This document shows positions 49,498 to 57,501 of a stretch of DNA of 64,000 bases, one piece after another. The stretch's first letter is position 1. Each line of letters begins with the position of its first letter. Under the pieces are notes generated by a model. That model did not search any database. It worked only from the letters and a program-made list of their open reading frames with translations, and was not told the origin of the DNA. This stretch comes from Salibacterium qingdaonense (GTDB lineage: Bacteria > Bacillota > Bacilli > Bacillales > Marinococcaceae), in NCBI RefSeq assembly GCF_900114715.1, contig NZ_FOTY01000003.1:62001-126000 (forward strand), given 5' to 3'. A program made the translations under genes and the position numbers.

Positions 49498-49645
49498 CTT
49501 ACGATGCGATTTATGTATTAATGACTCCAGTTTTGTAAAAGTGGAATGAAAAAATGGAAAGAAAGGTGACGCTTAATTTGGGAAAGCTACTCCGCAATTA
49601 ATATTTTCATGCTGACAGCAGGCACTGCAGTGTACGAGATGATCA
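49498..49645. other. Intergenic stretch with no gene recognised
   Basis: This is the part of the 49454–49767 gap outside the two terminators. AAAGGTGA at 49562–49569 resembles a ribosome-binding site, but the frames after it are short or lack a start (GTG 49566 stops at 49599; a frame with ATG 49609 runs into the hup terminator). Nothing else is seen. Confidence 0.5.
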
Positions 49646-49683
49646 CAAAAAAGCTCCTCCCTCCGAATGGAGAGAGAAGCTTT
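49646..49683 (-). terminator. Intrinsic terminator after hup
   Basis: On the - strand AAAGCTTCTCTCTCC (49683–49669) pairs with GGAGGGAGGAGCTTT (49664–49650) with two mismatches, followed by a T run. A looser repeat, GGCTCCC/GGGAGCC (49699 and 49747), lies between it and the hup stop. Confidence 0.78.
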
Positions 49684-49767
49684 GAAAGCAGGAAAGGCTC
49701 CCGTGTGTATTTTTCGGCTCTTTGGATATGTTTCCCTCACGTTTCAAGGGAGCCTTCATTGTCCTGA

Positions 49768-50040
49768 TTAGTTAACAGCATCTTTCAGTTGCTTTCCTGG
49801 ACGGAAGGCAGGGTTCTTCGTGGAAGGAATCTCGATTTCGTCCCCTGTCTGCGGGTTGCGTCCTTTACGTGCCGCACGTTCACGTACTTCAAAACTTCCA
49901 AATCCAACGAGCTGGATTTTATCGCCTTTTTTCAACGTTTCTGTGATGCTGTCGAATACGGCATCTACTGCTTTGGAAGCATCCTTTTTCGAAATGTCTG
50001 CCTGTTCGGAGACAGCATTGATCAAGTCTGTCTTATTCAT
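49768..50040 (-). CDS. hup: HU-family DNA-binding protein
   Basis: The 90-residue nucleoid protein HU (HBsu in B. subtilis), which bends DNA as a homodimer. The N-terminal '[21 protein letters not shown]' helix pair (key: NKT.LI.AV), the body '[28 protein letters not shown]' (key: [16 protein letters not shown]) and '[16 protein letters not shown]' are canonical. AAAGGAAG precedes the ATG. It has its own promoter and terminator. Confidence 0.97.
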   Translation of the reverse strand: MNKTDLINAVSEQADISKKDASKAVDAVFDSITETLKKGDKIQLVGFGSFEVRERAARKGRNPQTGDEIEIPSTKNPAFRPGKQLKDAVN

Positions 50041-50086
50041 TACATAACTTCCTTTCTTTCCAAGAATATAGAGCCTTTACAATACA

Positions 50087-50115
50087 AATTTACTTACGAA
50101 TCCTTGATATGTCAA
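50087..50115 (-). promoter_or_regulatory. Sigma-A promoter of hup
   Basis: On the - strand TTGACA (50115–50110), 17-base spacer, TAAATT (50092–50087). A further TTGTCG…TATAAA pair lies upstream, so there may be two promoters. Confidence 0.6.
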
Positions 50116-50223
50116 GTAATGACGGGGAAATTACATAAAAAATACGCGAGATTTACGTCTAGTATCGTCAAATGTCATCATTTTATAACCCTCGACAAAT
50201 GAAGGTTTTACATTTTTAGTAAG

Positions 50224-50595
50224 TCAGGAACGTGAAGAAGGACGCTGCTTCCGTTTTTTCTCCTTTAACTGATCCTGAATGCTGGAGTCCCATAATGTGA
50301 CACCGGTGTGGTAGGCCGCTCTTGAAATCAAATGACCTCCGACCGGAGCTGTTATGAAAACAAATACGATACCGAGCAGTATCCGGGCGCTGTACAACCC
50401 TTCGCCCACTGCAAAGAAAAGAAAGGCAGCAATCAGAATACACATAACACTTAATGTGGAAGCCTTTGTTGCCGCATGGCTCCTTGTATAGATATCGGGC
50501 AGGCGTATCAGACCAAAGGCGCTGATCAAACTCAAAACAGACCCTGTCAGCACGATGATGCTGATAATCCAGCTGCTAATCTCGTCTGCGTTCAA
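50224..50595 (-). CDS. mrpG: Na+/H+ antiporter subunit MrpG
   Basis: The seventh Mrp subunit, with three membrane helices and the family block 'FGLIRLPDIYTRSHAATKAST' (key: G.IRLPD.YTR.HAATK). The basic tail 'KEKKRKQRPSSRS' is cytosolic. TTG 50595 is preferred, with AAAAGGG 8 bases upstream; GTG 50604 lies inside that site. It overlaps mrpF by 20 bases. Mrp antiporters need all seven subunits for Na+/H+ exchange. Confidence 0.93.
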   Translation of the reverse strand: MNADEISSWIISIIVLTGSVLSLISAFGLIRLPDIYTRSHAATKASTLSVMCILIAAFLFFAVGEGLYSARILLGIVFVFITAPVGGHLISRAAYHTGVTLWDSSIQDQLKEKKRKQRPSSRS

Positions 50596-50857
50596 TGACA
50601 ACACCCTTTTCGATAAATTTAGAAAACGCTACGGTCCCAATGAAAGCCAGTATCCCAAGAAGCAGGGCCACTTCAAGATAGGCTGTCGTGTCCTGAATGA
50701 GGGAGACGACGGCTGTGAGACTGATCAGGTTAATTCCCATCATATCCAAAGCCAGGACCCGGTCAGGCATGGAAGGTCCTTTGGCTACTCGGAATAATGT
50801 CAAAAGGATGGAAAGGGAAAGAATGGCGGCTGATGCCGTAAGTATTCCTTGTATCAC
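50576..50857 (-). CDS. mrpF: Na+/H+ antiporter subunit MrpF
   Basis: A 93-residue three-helix subunit with the signature 'RVAKGPSMPDRVLALDMM' (key: GP...DR..ALD). The start codon GTG overlaps the mrpE stop (GTGA) and has GGAGGTGAG upstream. It is the sixth gene of the operon. B. subtilis MrpF has also been tied to Na+/cholate efflux. Confidence 0.94.
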   Translation of the reverse strand: MIQGILTASAAILSLSILLTLFRVAKGPSMPDRVLALDMMGINLISLTAVVSLIQDTTAYLEVALLLGILAFIGTVAFSKFIEKGVVIERRRD

Positions 50858-51333
50858 GTGCGGCTCACCTCCTGAATTGCTTTTTCAAAAGATTCCCGGA
50901 TATCCTGTTTGGCAGCTTCTGTATCGGGCAGGTGCATCGCATGGATGTACAATGTTTTATTATCCGGGGAGACATCGACGACGAGCGTCCCTGGTGTCAG
51001 CGTGATTAAACAGGACAGCACCGTCACCTCCCAGTTACGCTGAAGATGGATGTCCATGGCGAAAATACCCGGCTTGATTTTCAGTTTCGGCTGCAGAATC
51101 TGTCCCACCACTTCAGCAGCGGAAAGAACCAATTCCTTCAGAAAGATTAGAATGAGCTTCACCACCGAATAGATCCAGCCGAAGTAAAAACGCTGCGGAA
51201 AGAATCCCCGTAGAAAAAACAGCACAGCCACACCGATAGCATATCCGCTGATAAATGATGCGAAGGTCCAGGCATCGTTCATAAACATCCAGATCAGAGC
51301 CATAAGAAGGTTGATCATTATCTGAAATGTCAT
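50854..51333 (-). CDS. mrpE: Na+/H+ antiporter subunit MrpE
   Basis: A 159-residue subunit with two or three N-terminal helices ('MTFQIMINLLMALIWMFM', key: FQI..N), followed by a cytosolic domain with 'LTPGTLVVDVSPD', 'LYIHAM' and 'SFEKAIQEV'. ATG 51333 is preferred: AAGGAG is then 8 bases upstream, and the N-terminus aligns with B. subtilis MrpE. ATG 51339 would leave only two bases of spacing. Confidence 0.94.
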   Translation of the reverse strand: MTFQIMINLLMALIWMFMNDAWTFASFISGYAIGVAVLFFLRGFFPQRFYFGWIYSVVKLILIFLKELVLSAAEVVGQILQPKLKIKPGIFAMDIHLQRNWEVTVLSCLITLTPGTLVVDVSPDNKTLYIHAMHLPDTEAAKQDIRESFEKAIQEVSRT

Positions 51334-51338
51334 CGTCA

Positions 51339-52823
51339 TTACTCCTTTAGCACGGCATCTATATAGATTTGCGGTTCGTGCAGCGTTTCAGCAGCAGTGG
51401 CGGCCAGTGGATAAACAGCTTCGGCACCGAGGCCGAGGAAAGCAGAGACGGCGATTAAAAACGCACACGGCAGAAGCAACCCTTTCGTGCTGCCGTATTG
51501 ATCGGCTGTTTCAAGTTGTATTTGTCCGTAAAATCCGTATAAAAAGATGCGGATCATTGAATACAGCACAAGCAGGCTGGCTGCCATCATCACAGCAATA
51601 ATAACGTACTGACCGGCTTCAGCCCCTCCCTGAATGATTAACAGTTTTCCGATAAACCCGCTCAAGGGAGGCACGCCGACAAGGGCCATGACAGCTGTGA
51701 AGAACATCCAGCCAAGCCGGGGATGGTGCTTGATGAGTCCACCCATATTCTTTAAATGACTGGTGCCTGCCACGATAACCATCGCTCCGATCAGTAAGAA
51801 AAGTGCGCCCTTAATGATAATATCATGAATGAGGTAAAAGATTGCTCCAGCCATGCCGGTCTCTGTCAGCGTGGAAACACCGAAAAGAACAAAACCGACC
51901 GCAGCAATCACGTTGTACACCAGTATTTTTTTGACGTCCTGGTGAGCAACAGCCCCGATAACTCCAATTGCCATTGTACATGCTGCCAGTACAGCGAGCA
52001 GCTGATGAGTGAATCCCGTGTCATGGGTGAAAATGACTGTATAGGTACGAAAGATGGAATACATCCCGACTTTTGTAAGCAGCGCACCAAAAATAGCTGC
52101 AATCGCAGACGGTGGTGCAGTATAGGAGGCCGGAAGCCAGAAATACAACGGAAACAGGGCTCCTTTGAGACCAAATACAATTAAAAACAGCACGGCAATG
52201 ACGGTCAGAACCGGAGCATCTGACTCCAGACTGTTGATCCGCTGGGAGAGCTGGGCCATGTTGAGTGTTCCTGTTACTGCGTATAAATACGCAACCGCAA
52301 TGACGAAAAATGCGGATGAAATAATGTTAACGAGCACGTATTTGAACGATTCTCGAAGTTGTTTTTTTGTACCGCCGTGCACGATAAGTATGTAGGAAGA
52401 AATCAACATAACTTCAAAACACACAAACAGGTTGAAAATGTCGCCGGTAAGGAAAGCTCCCATTACGCCGGTAATCAAAAACTGATAAAAAGCGTAAAAA
52501 TAGAACTGTTCCCGTTCTTTTCCGATGCTGGACATTGCAAATAAAAGAATGGGAAGACTCACGACAGCCGTCGTGGTCGTCAACAGTACAGCGAGCATGT
52601 CCCCGACCAGAACAATACCAAACGGCGGAGTCCAGCCGCCGAGTTCAAGGGTTTGAATCCCTTCGTTTTGGACCGTCCACAGTATAAATACAGTGACAGC
52701 AATCAGCGCCACTGCTGATACCGCACTCAGAACCCGCTGGAAGCGAATCTGATTTCGCGGGAAAAGCAGCAGTATTCCTGTAAGAAGCGGCAGTAAAATC
52801 GGCCAAATCAACAAATTAGTCAT
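51339..52823 (-). CDS. mrpD: Na+/H+ antiporter subunit MrpD
   Basis: A 494-residue, roughly 14-helix subunit homologous to complex I NuoL/M/N, proposed to form one proton path. Visible landmarks are 'FYAFYQFLITGVMGAFLTGDIFNLFVCFEVMLISSYILIV' (key: GDIFNLFV.FE, with the conserved helix-5 glutamate), 'GLKGALFPLYFWLPASY' (key lysine region) and 'GVPPLSGFIGK'. It overlaps mrpC by 8 bases. Confidence 0.96.
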   Translation of the reverse strand: MTNLLIWPILLPLLTGILLLFPRNQIRFQRVLSAVSAVALIAVTVFILWTVQNEGIQTLELGGWTPPFGIVLVGDMLAVLLTTTTAVVSLPILLFAMSSIGKEREQFYFYAFYQFLITGVMGAFLTGDIFNLFVCFEVMLISSYILIVHGGTKKQLRESFKYVLVNIISSAFFVIAVAYLYAVTGTLNMAQLSQRINSLESDAPVLTVIAVLFLIVFGLKGALFPLYFWLPASYTAPPSAIAAIFGALLTKVGMYSIFRTYTVIFTHDTGFTHQLLAVLAACTMAIGVIGAVAHQDVKKILVYNVIAAVGFVLFGVSTLTETGMAGAIFYLIHDIIIKGALFLLIGAMVIVAGTSHLKNMGGLIKHHPRLGWMFFTAVMALVGVPPLSGFIGKLLIIQGGAEAGQYVIIAVMMAASLLVLYSMIRIFLYGFYGQIQLETADQYGSTKGLLLPCAFLIAVSAFLGLGAEAVYPLAATAAETLHEPQIYIDAVLKE

Positions 52824-53157
52824 AGGAATCCGTTCCTCTCATGTTTTCCGTGTTGTCCGTTCCGTTTTCCTTATAGGCCCGGTATCCGAGCACAATAAAA
52901 AAGGAAGTCACACCGAAGCTGATAACAATTGCGGTCAGAATGAGCGCCTGCGGCAGCGGGTCGGTGTAGGAAGAAGCCTCAAGACCAAGAAGGGGCGGAG
53001 CACCAGTTTTGAGACCGGCCATCGTCAAAAGCAGAATGTGGGCACCGTGACTGATAACCGAGGTGCCGATAATGATTCTGATGATGTTTTTGGACAAGAC
53101 GAGATACGTCCCGCCCATGAAAAGAATACCGGCAGCAACAGACATTAAGATCTCCAT
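52816..53157 (-). CDS. mrpC: Na+/H+ antiporter subunit MrpC
   Basis: A 113-residue three-helix subunit homologous to NuoK, with '[29 protein letters not shown]' (key: GTYL.L.....R.I.G...I.H..N/H.LL) and '[16 protein letters not shown]'. The start shares a base with the mrpB stop. Third gene of the operon. Confidence 0.95.
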   Translation of the reverse strand: MEILMSVAAGILFMGGTYLVLSKNIIRIIIGTSVISHGAHILLLTMAGLKTGAPPLLGLEASSYTDPLPQALILTAIVISFGVTSFFIVLGYRAYKENGTDNTENMRGTDSYD

Positions 53158-53579
53158 TAACGATCCTCCCCTATGGTCTGAATAATGGTTAGGGTAATTC
53201 CGACAACCACCAGGTAAACGCCGATATCAAAAATCAGCGCGGTGGCAAGTTCCAGTTCCCCTAATACAGGAAAATGACGATAACCGTATGTCTGGGACAA
53301 AAACGGGGCGTCAAAGAAAAAGGACCCCATTCCTGTTCCGACGGCAACGAGCAGACCGGCTGCTGTGACATGTTTAAAATCAACCGGTAAAACACGTTTA
53401 ACCGTTTCCAGATCATAAGCGAGCAGCAAAAGCACCAGAGCTGAACTTGTCATCAGCCCACCGATGAATCCACCGCCCGGTTCGTGGTGCCCATTAAAGA
53501 AAATAAACACCGAAAACATCAAAATAATGAACAGAACGATATTGGTGACTGTCTGAAGTATGACATCATTTGACTTCAC
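53157..53579 (-). CDS. mrpB: Na+/H+ antiporter subunit MrpB
   Basis: A 140-residue four-helix subunit with the family block 'FIFFNGHHEPGGGFIGGLM' (key: GH..PGGGF.GGL) and 'IFDIGVYLVVVGI'. It overlaps mrpA by 4 bases (ATGA). Second gene of the operon. Confidence 0.95.
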   Translation of the reverse strand: MKSNDVILQTVTNIVLFIILMFSVFIFFNGHHEPGGGFIGGLMTSSALVLLLLAYDLETVKRVLPVDFKHVTAAGLLVAVGTGMGSFFFDAPFLSQTYGYRHFPVLGELELATALIFDIGVYLVVVGITLTIIQTIGEDR

Positions 53580-55987
53580 AGCTCATCCCTCCCAGCCAGT
53601 CTAAGTCGGATCATCGTAAATATACCGGCAGCCGCAATACCGAGAACGAGTATTTCAAGCATTGTGTCGAATCCACGGAAATCAACAAGAATGACGTTAA
53701 CCATGTTTCGTCCGCCGGCTTCTTTGTAACTGTAATCCTTGAAAAAGCCGGAAATTGATTCAAACATTCTGGAGCTGCCTGCGGAAATGCCGATAAGGGT
53801 GACGGTTATACCAACGGCGGCCGAGATGATAAAATTCACGGCTTTGAAGCGAATAGGCTCCAGGTTTTTGGCAATCTGAGGCAAATGATAAAAGCACAAA
53901 AGAAACAGAGCTACCGACACAGTTTCAATAATAAGCTGTGTTAAGGCAAGGTCCGGTGCTCGGAATATAACGAAAAACATCGCCACAGTATAACCTGCGA
54001 CTCCAAGTCCGATAATCATCGTCAGCCGGGACGTGGTAAACATCATCACGCCGACAGCGGCAAATAGCACAAGGAAAAGGATACTTTCGTATATCGTAAT
54101 CGGAGCTGTGTCCGATACGTCGATTGTAAATGCGCCTTTATAAAACATCGTAATCAAAAGAAAGGCTGCGATAAAGGCGAAGATATAAACCAGGTAATTC
54201 CGGATGAAACCGTTCATATGGGCACCCATAATCTTCTGGGAGAGCACTTCCCCTTTGTCGAGCGTCTGATCATATAAGTTGTTAAACGACAGCTTCTCTG
54301 GAAAGAGCCTGTACACGCCTTTCCATTTTTTCATTCCAAGGTAAAGAAGAATACCGGCAATAACGACACCTATCGTCATTTTGAGCGGTGTTCCAAATCC
54401 ATGCCAAAAATATATATCGACTTCAAACTGCTGTCCCTGCTCCAGCAGCGGCGAAAGGATGGAGGCCATGGCAGGCGCGATAATCGTGTAGGACAGCACG
54501 TTCGGGAAAAAGCCGATAACGATAACCAGACTGACGAGCACAATCGGGGCAAGAAGCATACCAAACGGAGCTTCATGCGGCTTGGTGTCCAGTTTTTCTT
54601 TCTGGAGCGGTCCGGTGAACGTTTTGAACACGACAATCATGCTGTAAATAAACGTGAATACGCTCGCGATCCAGGCCACGGCCGGAAACACCATGCCGAT
54701 TGTATCCATATTGAACTGCTGGAATTCGGTGATGTTTACCATAGACGTAAAAAACAGTTCTTTGCTTAAAAAGCCGTTGAACGGCGGCAGACCGGCCATA
54801 GAGAAGCTTCCGATAGCGGCAATCGTAAAGGTGATCGGCATGATTGTCATCAGCCCGCCGAGATTACGGATATCACGCGTACCGGTTTCGTGGTCGACGA
54901 TACCAACCATCATGAACAGGCTGCCTTTGAAAGTGGCATGGTTGAACAGATGGAACAAAGCGGCGGTTGTTGCACCGATAAATACATTGTTACCATTCGC
55001 CCCGTCGAAATGAAGGGCTGCCGCGCCGACGCCGAGCATGGATATAATCATGCCGAGCTGACTGACGGTGGAGTAGGCGAGTATGCCTTTCAGATCAGTC
55101 TGGCGCACAGCTGAGAAGGACCCCCAGAACAGGGTGGTAATACCGAATCCGGCAACAATCCAGAGCCATTCACCGCTGACCGCAAAGACCGGCGTCAAAC
55201 GTGCAATCAGATAAATGCCGGCCTTTACCATTGTAGCCGAGTGCAGGTAAGCACTGACCGGAGTAGGGGCTTCCATCGCATCCGGCAGCCAGATGTGAAA
55301 AGGAAACTGTGCGGATTTTGTGAAAGCGCCAAGCAGAATCGCCAGCATCGCCGGCAGAAACAGGTTATGGGAGGCGGTCTCTGATGTCGCAGCGATTGTC
55401 TCCTGAATGCTGAATGTTCCGGTTATGGAATAGAGAAGCACAAAGCCGACGAGCATCGAAAATCCACCGAGAACAGTAATCAGCATCGATTTCAAGGCGC
55501 CGTACAGTGATTTTTCCCTTTCATACCAGTAGGAGATCAGCAGGAAGGATGAAACACTTGTAACTTCCCAGAACAAATAGAGGACAATCATATTGTCGGA
55601 AAGAACGACGCCGAGCATAGCCCCCATAAACATCAGCAAAAAGGTGTAGAACGTATGTAATGATTCTCTTTTCTTCGATAAGTAATAAATGGAGTACAAT
55701 ACAACGAGTGCCCCGATCCCCGTAATGAGCAGGGTGAACAAAAGTCCCAGTCCATCTACATAAGCACGAAAATGAATACCGAGGGACGGAATCCAGGGAA
55801 AGACGGCAGAAACCGCTCCTTCTTCTGATGTGGTTGGTATGTACTGCAGAAAATAAACAAACAAAATGGCTGGAACGATGAGAACAAACCAGCCGGTATG
55901 TATAGATGGTATTTTTTTGTACAGCAGGGGTACAAACACAGCAGCAAGGAATGGAGCGATAATAGCAAGATGAAGTGCTGTAAACAT
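53576..55987 (-). CDS. mrpA: Na+/H+ antiporter subunit MrpA
   Basis: The largest subunit (803 aa), homologous to complex I NuoL with a C-terminal NuoJ-like extension. Landmarks: the glutamate-containing 'YLFWEVTSVSSFLLI', 'KSAQFPFHIWLPDAMEAPTPVSAYLHSATMVKAG' (key: K.AQ.P.H.WLPDAM.APTPVSAYLHSATMVKAG), 'GLPPFNGFLSKE', and the C-terminal 'FRAPDLALTQLIIETVS'. It heads the complete mrpABCDEFG operon, which supports pH and Na+ homeostasis in alkaline or saline conditions. A strong AAGGAGG site precedes the ATG. Confidence 0.97.
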   Translation of the reverse strand: MFTALHLAIIAPFLAAVFVPLLYKKIPSIHTGWFVLIVPAILFVYFLQYIPTTSEEGAVSAVFPWIPSLGIHFRAYVDGLGLLFTLLITGIGALVVLYSIYYLSKKRESLHTFYTFLLMFMGAMLGVVLSDNMIVLYLFWEVTSVSSFLLISYWYEREKSLYGALKSMLITVLGGFSMLVGFVLLYSITGTFSIQETIAATSETASHNLFLPAMLAILLGAFTKSAQFPFHIWLPDAMEAPTPVSAYLHSATMVKAGIYLIARLTPVFAVSGEWLWIVAGFGITTLFWGSFSAVRQTDLKGILAYSTVSQLGMIISMLGVGAAALHFDGANGNNVFIGATTAALFHLFNHATFKGSLFMMVGIVDHETGTRDIRNLGGLMTIMPITFTIAAIGSFSMAGLPPFNGFLSKELFFTSMVNITEFQQFNMDTIGMVFPAVAWIASVFTFIYSMIVVFKTFTGPLQKEKLDTKPHEAPFGMLLAPIVLVSLVIVIGFFPNVLSYTIIAPAMASILSPLLEQGQQFEVDIYFWHGFGTPLKMTIGVVIAGILLYLGMKKWKGVYRLFPEKLSFNNLYDQTLDKGEVLSQKIMGAHMNGFIRNYLVYIFAFIAAFLLITMFYKGAFTIDVSDTAPITIYESILFLVLFAAVGVMMFTTSRLTMIIGLGVAGYTVAMFFVIFRAPDLALTQLIIETVSVALFLLCFYHLPQIAKNLEPIRFKAVNFIISAAVGITVTLIGISAGSSRMFESISGFFKDYSYKEAGGRNMVNVILVDFRGFDTMLEILVLGIAAAGIFTMIRLRLAGRDEL

Positions 55988-56030
55988 ATAGAGCCTCCTT
56001 AGCAGTTTACGCGCTGCAAATTCTTTTCAC

Positions 56031-56059
56031 ATTATAACTTATATTCACCAGCCGTGCAT
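56031..56059 (-). promoter_or_regulatory. Probable sigma-A promoter of the mrp operon
   Basis: On the - strand ATGCAC (56059–56054), 17-base spacer, TATAAT (56036–56031). The -10 is perfect, the -35 weak, about 45 bases before mrpA. Confidence 0.5.
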
Positions 56060-56187
56060 CTGTCAGCATCTGTTTTTCAGGCAGATTGGGCATTACAGAT
56101 ATATAGGTAGAAACAAGAAAATAAAAATTTTGTGAATGAAAAATCAGGTTCCAGTTCATAGTAATAAAAAAAGAAAAGGAGCATATT

Positions 56188-56409
56188 ATGAAGCAGACCC
56201 ATCTTTTTCAAGGGGCCGTGTTTTTTATTCTTTTTCTGTTTATCCTGACCGGAGCCTGGATGGCAGATCGTTATGTTGAACAAAAACGTATGGAAGCATT
56301 TTACACGTACCCGGAAAATACAGAAACGATTTTACTGTCTGACGAAACGATGGAAAAAGACACGTTTGCGCCAAGAGAATATGTTAAAATAAAAAGCCTT
56401 TCCGGATAG
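56188..56409 (+). CDS. Uncharacterised small single-helix membrane protein
   Basis: A 73-residue protein with one N-terminal membrane helix (residues about 8–28) and a polar extracytoplasmic or cytosolic tail. No family recognised. AAAAGGAG precedes the ATG by a suitable distance. The last codons and the stop form one arm of the terminator that follows. It is divergent from the mrp operon and convergent with sda. Confidence 0.65.
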   Translation: MKQTHLFQGAVFFILFLFILTGAWMADRYVEQKRMEAFYTYPENTETILLSDETMEKDTFAPREYVKIKSLSG

Positions 56410-56432
56410 GGTGTACTCCGGAAAGGCTTTTT
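56392..56432. terminator. Bidirectional terminator between the small membrane protein gene and sda
   Basis: A perfect 15-bp stem: AAAAGCCTTTCCGGA (56392–56406) with its complement (56417–56431), loop of 10. T runs follow on both strands, so it serves both converging genes. Confidence 0.92.
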
Positions 56433-56447
56433 ACTACTATTCCCCTA

Positions 56448-56597
56448 TTACATGGTGATAACCGGTTTCATGCATTTTTCCTGAAGGGAACGGTTTTTGA
56501 TTTCCTGCTCAAGCACTAAAATAAAATCATCATTTAACTGAAGACGCAGGGCTTTTTCATAAGCTTCAATCAGTAATTCATCCGATAACTGTTTCAT
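56448..56597 (-). CDS. sda: Sporulation histidine kinase inhibitor Sda
   Basis: A 49-residue checkpoint protein. The N-terminus '[17 protein letters not shown]' and '[15 protein letters not shown]' form the antiparallel helical hairpin that binds the dimerisation domain of KinA/KinB and blocks the phosphorelay when replication is disturbed. ATG 56597 aligns with Sda of other Bacillaceae, and AGGAGGTG lies 12 bases upstream (slightly long spacing). The open frame continues far upstream, but that part covers the promoter. DnaA boxes lie upstream of the promoter. Confidence 0.93.
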   Translation of the reverse strand: MKQLSDELLIEAYEKALRLQLNDDFILVLEQEIKNRSLQEKCMKPVITM

Positions 56598-56710
56598 AAG
56601 AGGGCACGACACCTCCTTGACGATCTTCCTGTTATTACAACCTTGGTATACGGTCTGCGGGTTGCTCGCAGGTATGATTCCATCAGGAATTTCCAGCGTA
56701 ATGTAGAAAC

Positions 56711-56739
56711 AGTGTACCACGATGCTGTTGTAAGAACAA
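56711..56739 (-). promoter_or_regulatory. Sigma-A promoter of sda
   Basis: On the - strand TTGTTC (56739–56734), 17-base spacer, TACACT (56716–56711). The transcript would carry a leader of about 105 bases. Confidence 0.68.
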
Positions 56740-56748
56740 CCGTTCGTT

Positions 56749-56847
56749 TTATCCACAGAGGCGGTGGATAAGTTGTTTATAATAGCTGCGCTAAGTCTGA
56801 AAACCCTTCTTGTTTCAATTTTTTTAATACTAAAAAAGTTATCCACA
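56749..56847. promoter_or_regulatory. DnaA-box cluster upstream of sda
   Basis: Two perfect TTATCCACA boxes (56749–56757 and 56839–56847) and one TTATCCACC on the opposite strand (56763–56771). The nearest box is 9 bases upstream of the sda -35. DnaA control of sda is established in B. subtilis. The yqeG promoter on the other side lies about 50 bases from the third box. Confidence 0.85.
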
Positions 56848-56897
56848 TACAAGTTGGTTTAAAATAATGTCGAAAACTTTTCATGAATGAGTATCGT

Positions 56898-56926
56898 TTG
56901 AAAAATACCGTTTTTAACGATATACT
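56898..56926 (+). promoter_or_regulatory. Sigma-A promoter of the yqeG operon
   Basis: TTGAAA (56898–56903), 17-base spacer, TATACT (56921–56926). It precedes the eight-gene run yqeG to yqeM. Confidence 0.78.
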
Positions 56927-56979
56927 TTCCATTTAGCAGGTGTTTGTACGGAGAATTTGAAAGATAAAAGGGTGACATC

Positions 56980-57501
56980 GTGATTAAACAATTTATGCCC
57001 AATGAATATCTTCCGTCTGTTTTCGACTTGAACCTTGAAGATTTAAGTGAACGGCGGATTAAAGGGATTATTACAGATTTGGATAACACGCTGGTGGAAT
57101 GGGACCGTCCGGAAGCGACGCCGGAGCTGCTGGACTGGATGTATTTTGTAAAACAGCAGGGTTTTCATGTCACTATTGTATCCAATAACAGCAGAGAAAG
57201 AGTAAGTTCCTTTTCAGAGCCGACCGGGATTCAGTTCATCCATTCAGCGAAAAAACCGATGGGACACGCCTTCCGGAAAGCATGTCGGAATATGGGGCTT
57301 AAAAAAAGCGAAGTGGTTGTTATCGGTGACCAGGTGCTGACGGATGTATTCGGGGGGAACCGGGCTGGTTTTTACACAGTGCTGGTTGTTCCGGTAAGCA
57401 AGAATGACGGACTTTGGACAAAAATCAACCGGGGTGTGGAACGCCTGGTTTTGCGCCGTTTAAAGGAAAAAGGATTGATACAGTGGGAGGAATCAAGGTG
57501 A
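56980..57501 (+). CDS. yqeG: YqeG-family HAD phosphatase
   Basis: A 173-residue HAD subclass IIIA phosphatase. Motif I is 'IITDLDNTLVEW', motif II 'VSNNSRERV', with the lysine of motif III in 'KKPMGHAF' and motif IV 'VIGDQVLTDVFGGN'. Some family members dephosphorylate phosphatidylglycerophosphate; the substrate here is unknown. GTG 56980 follows AAAAGGGTGA. Its stop overlaps the yqeH start (GTGA). Confidence 0.93.
   Translation: MIKQFMPNEYLPSVFDLNLEDLSERRIKGIITDLDNTLVEWDRPEATPELLDWMYFVKQQGFHVTIVSNNSRERVSSFSEPTGIQFIHSAKKPMGHAFRKACRNMGLKKSEVVVIGDQVLTDVFGGNRAGFYTVLVVPVSKNDGLWTKINRGVERLVLRRLKEKGLIQWEESR

Noticed and set aside
49566-49768. Possible decayed small gene between the 49094–49453 gene and hup
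   Set aside because: GTG 49566 gives only 11 codons, and the alternative frame from 49609 has no site and runs through the hup terminator.
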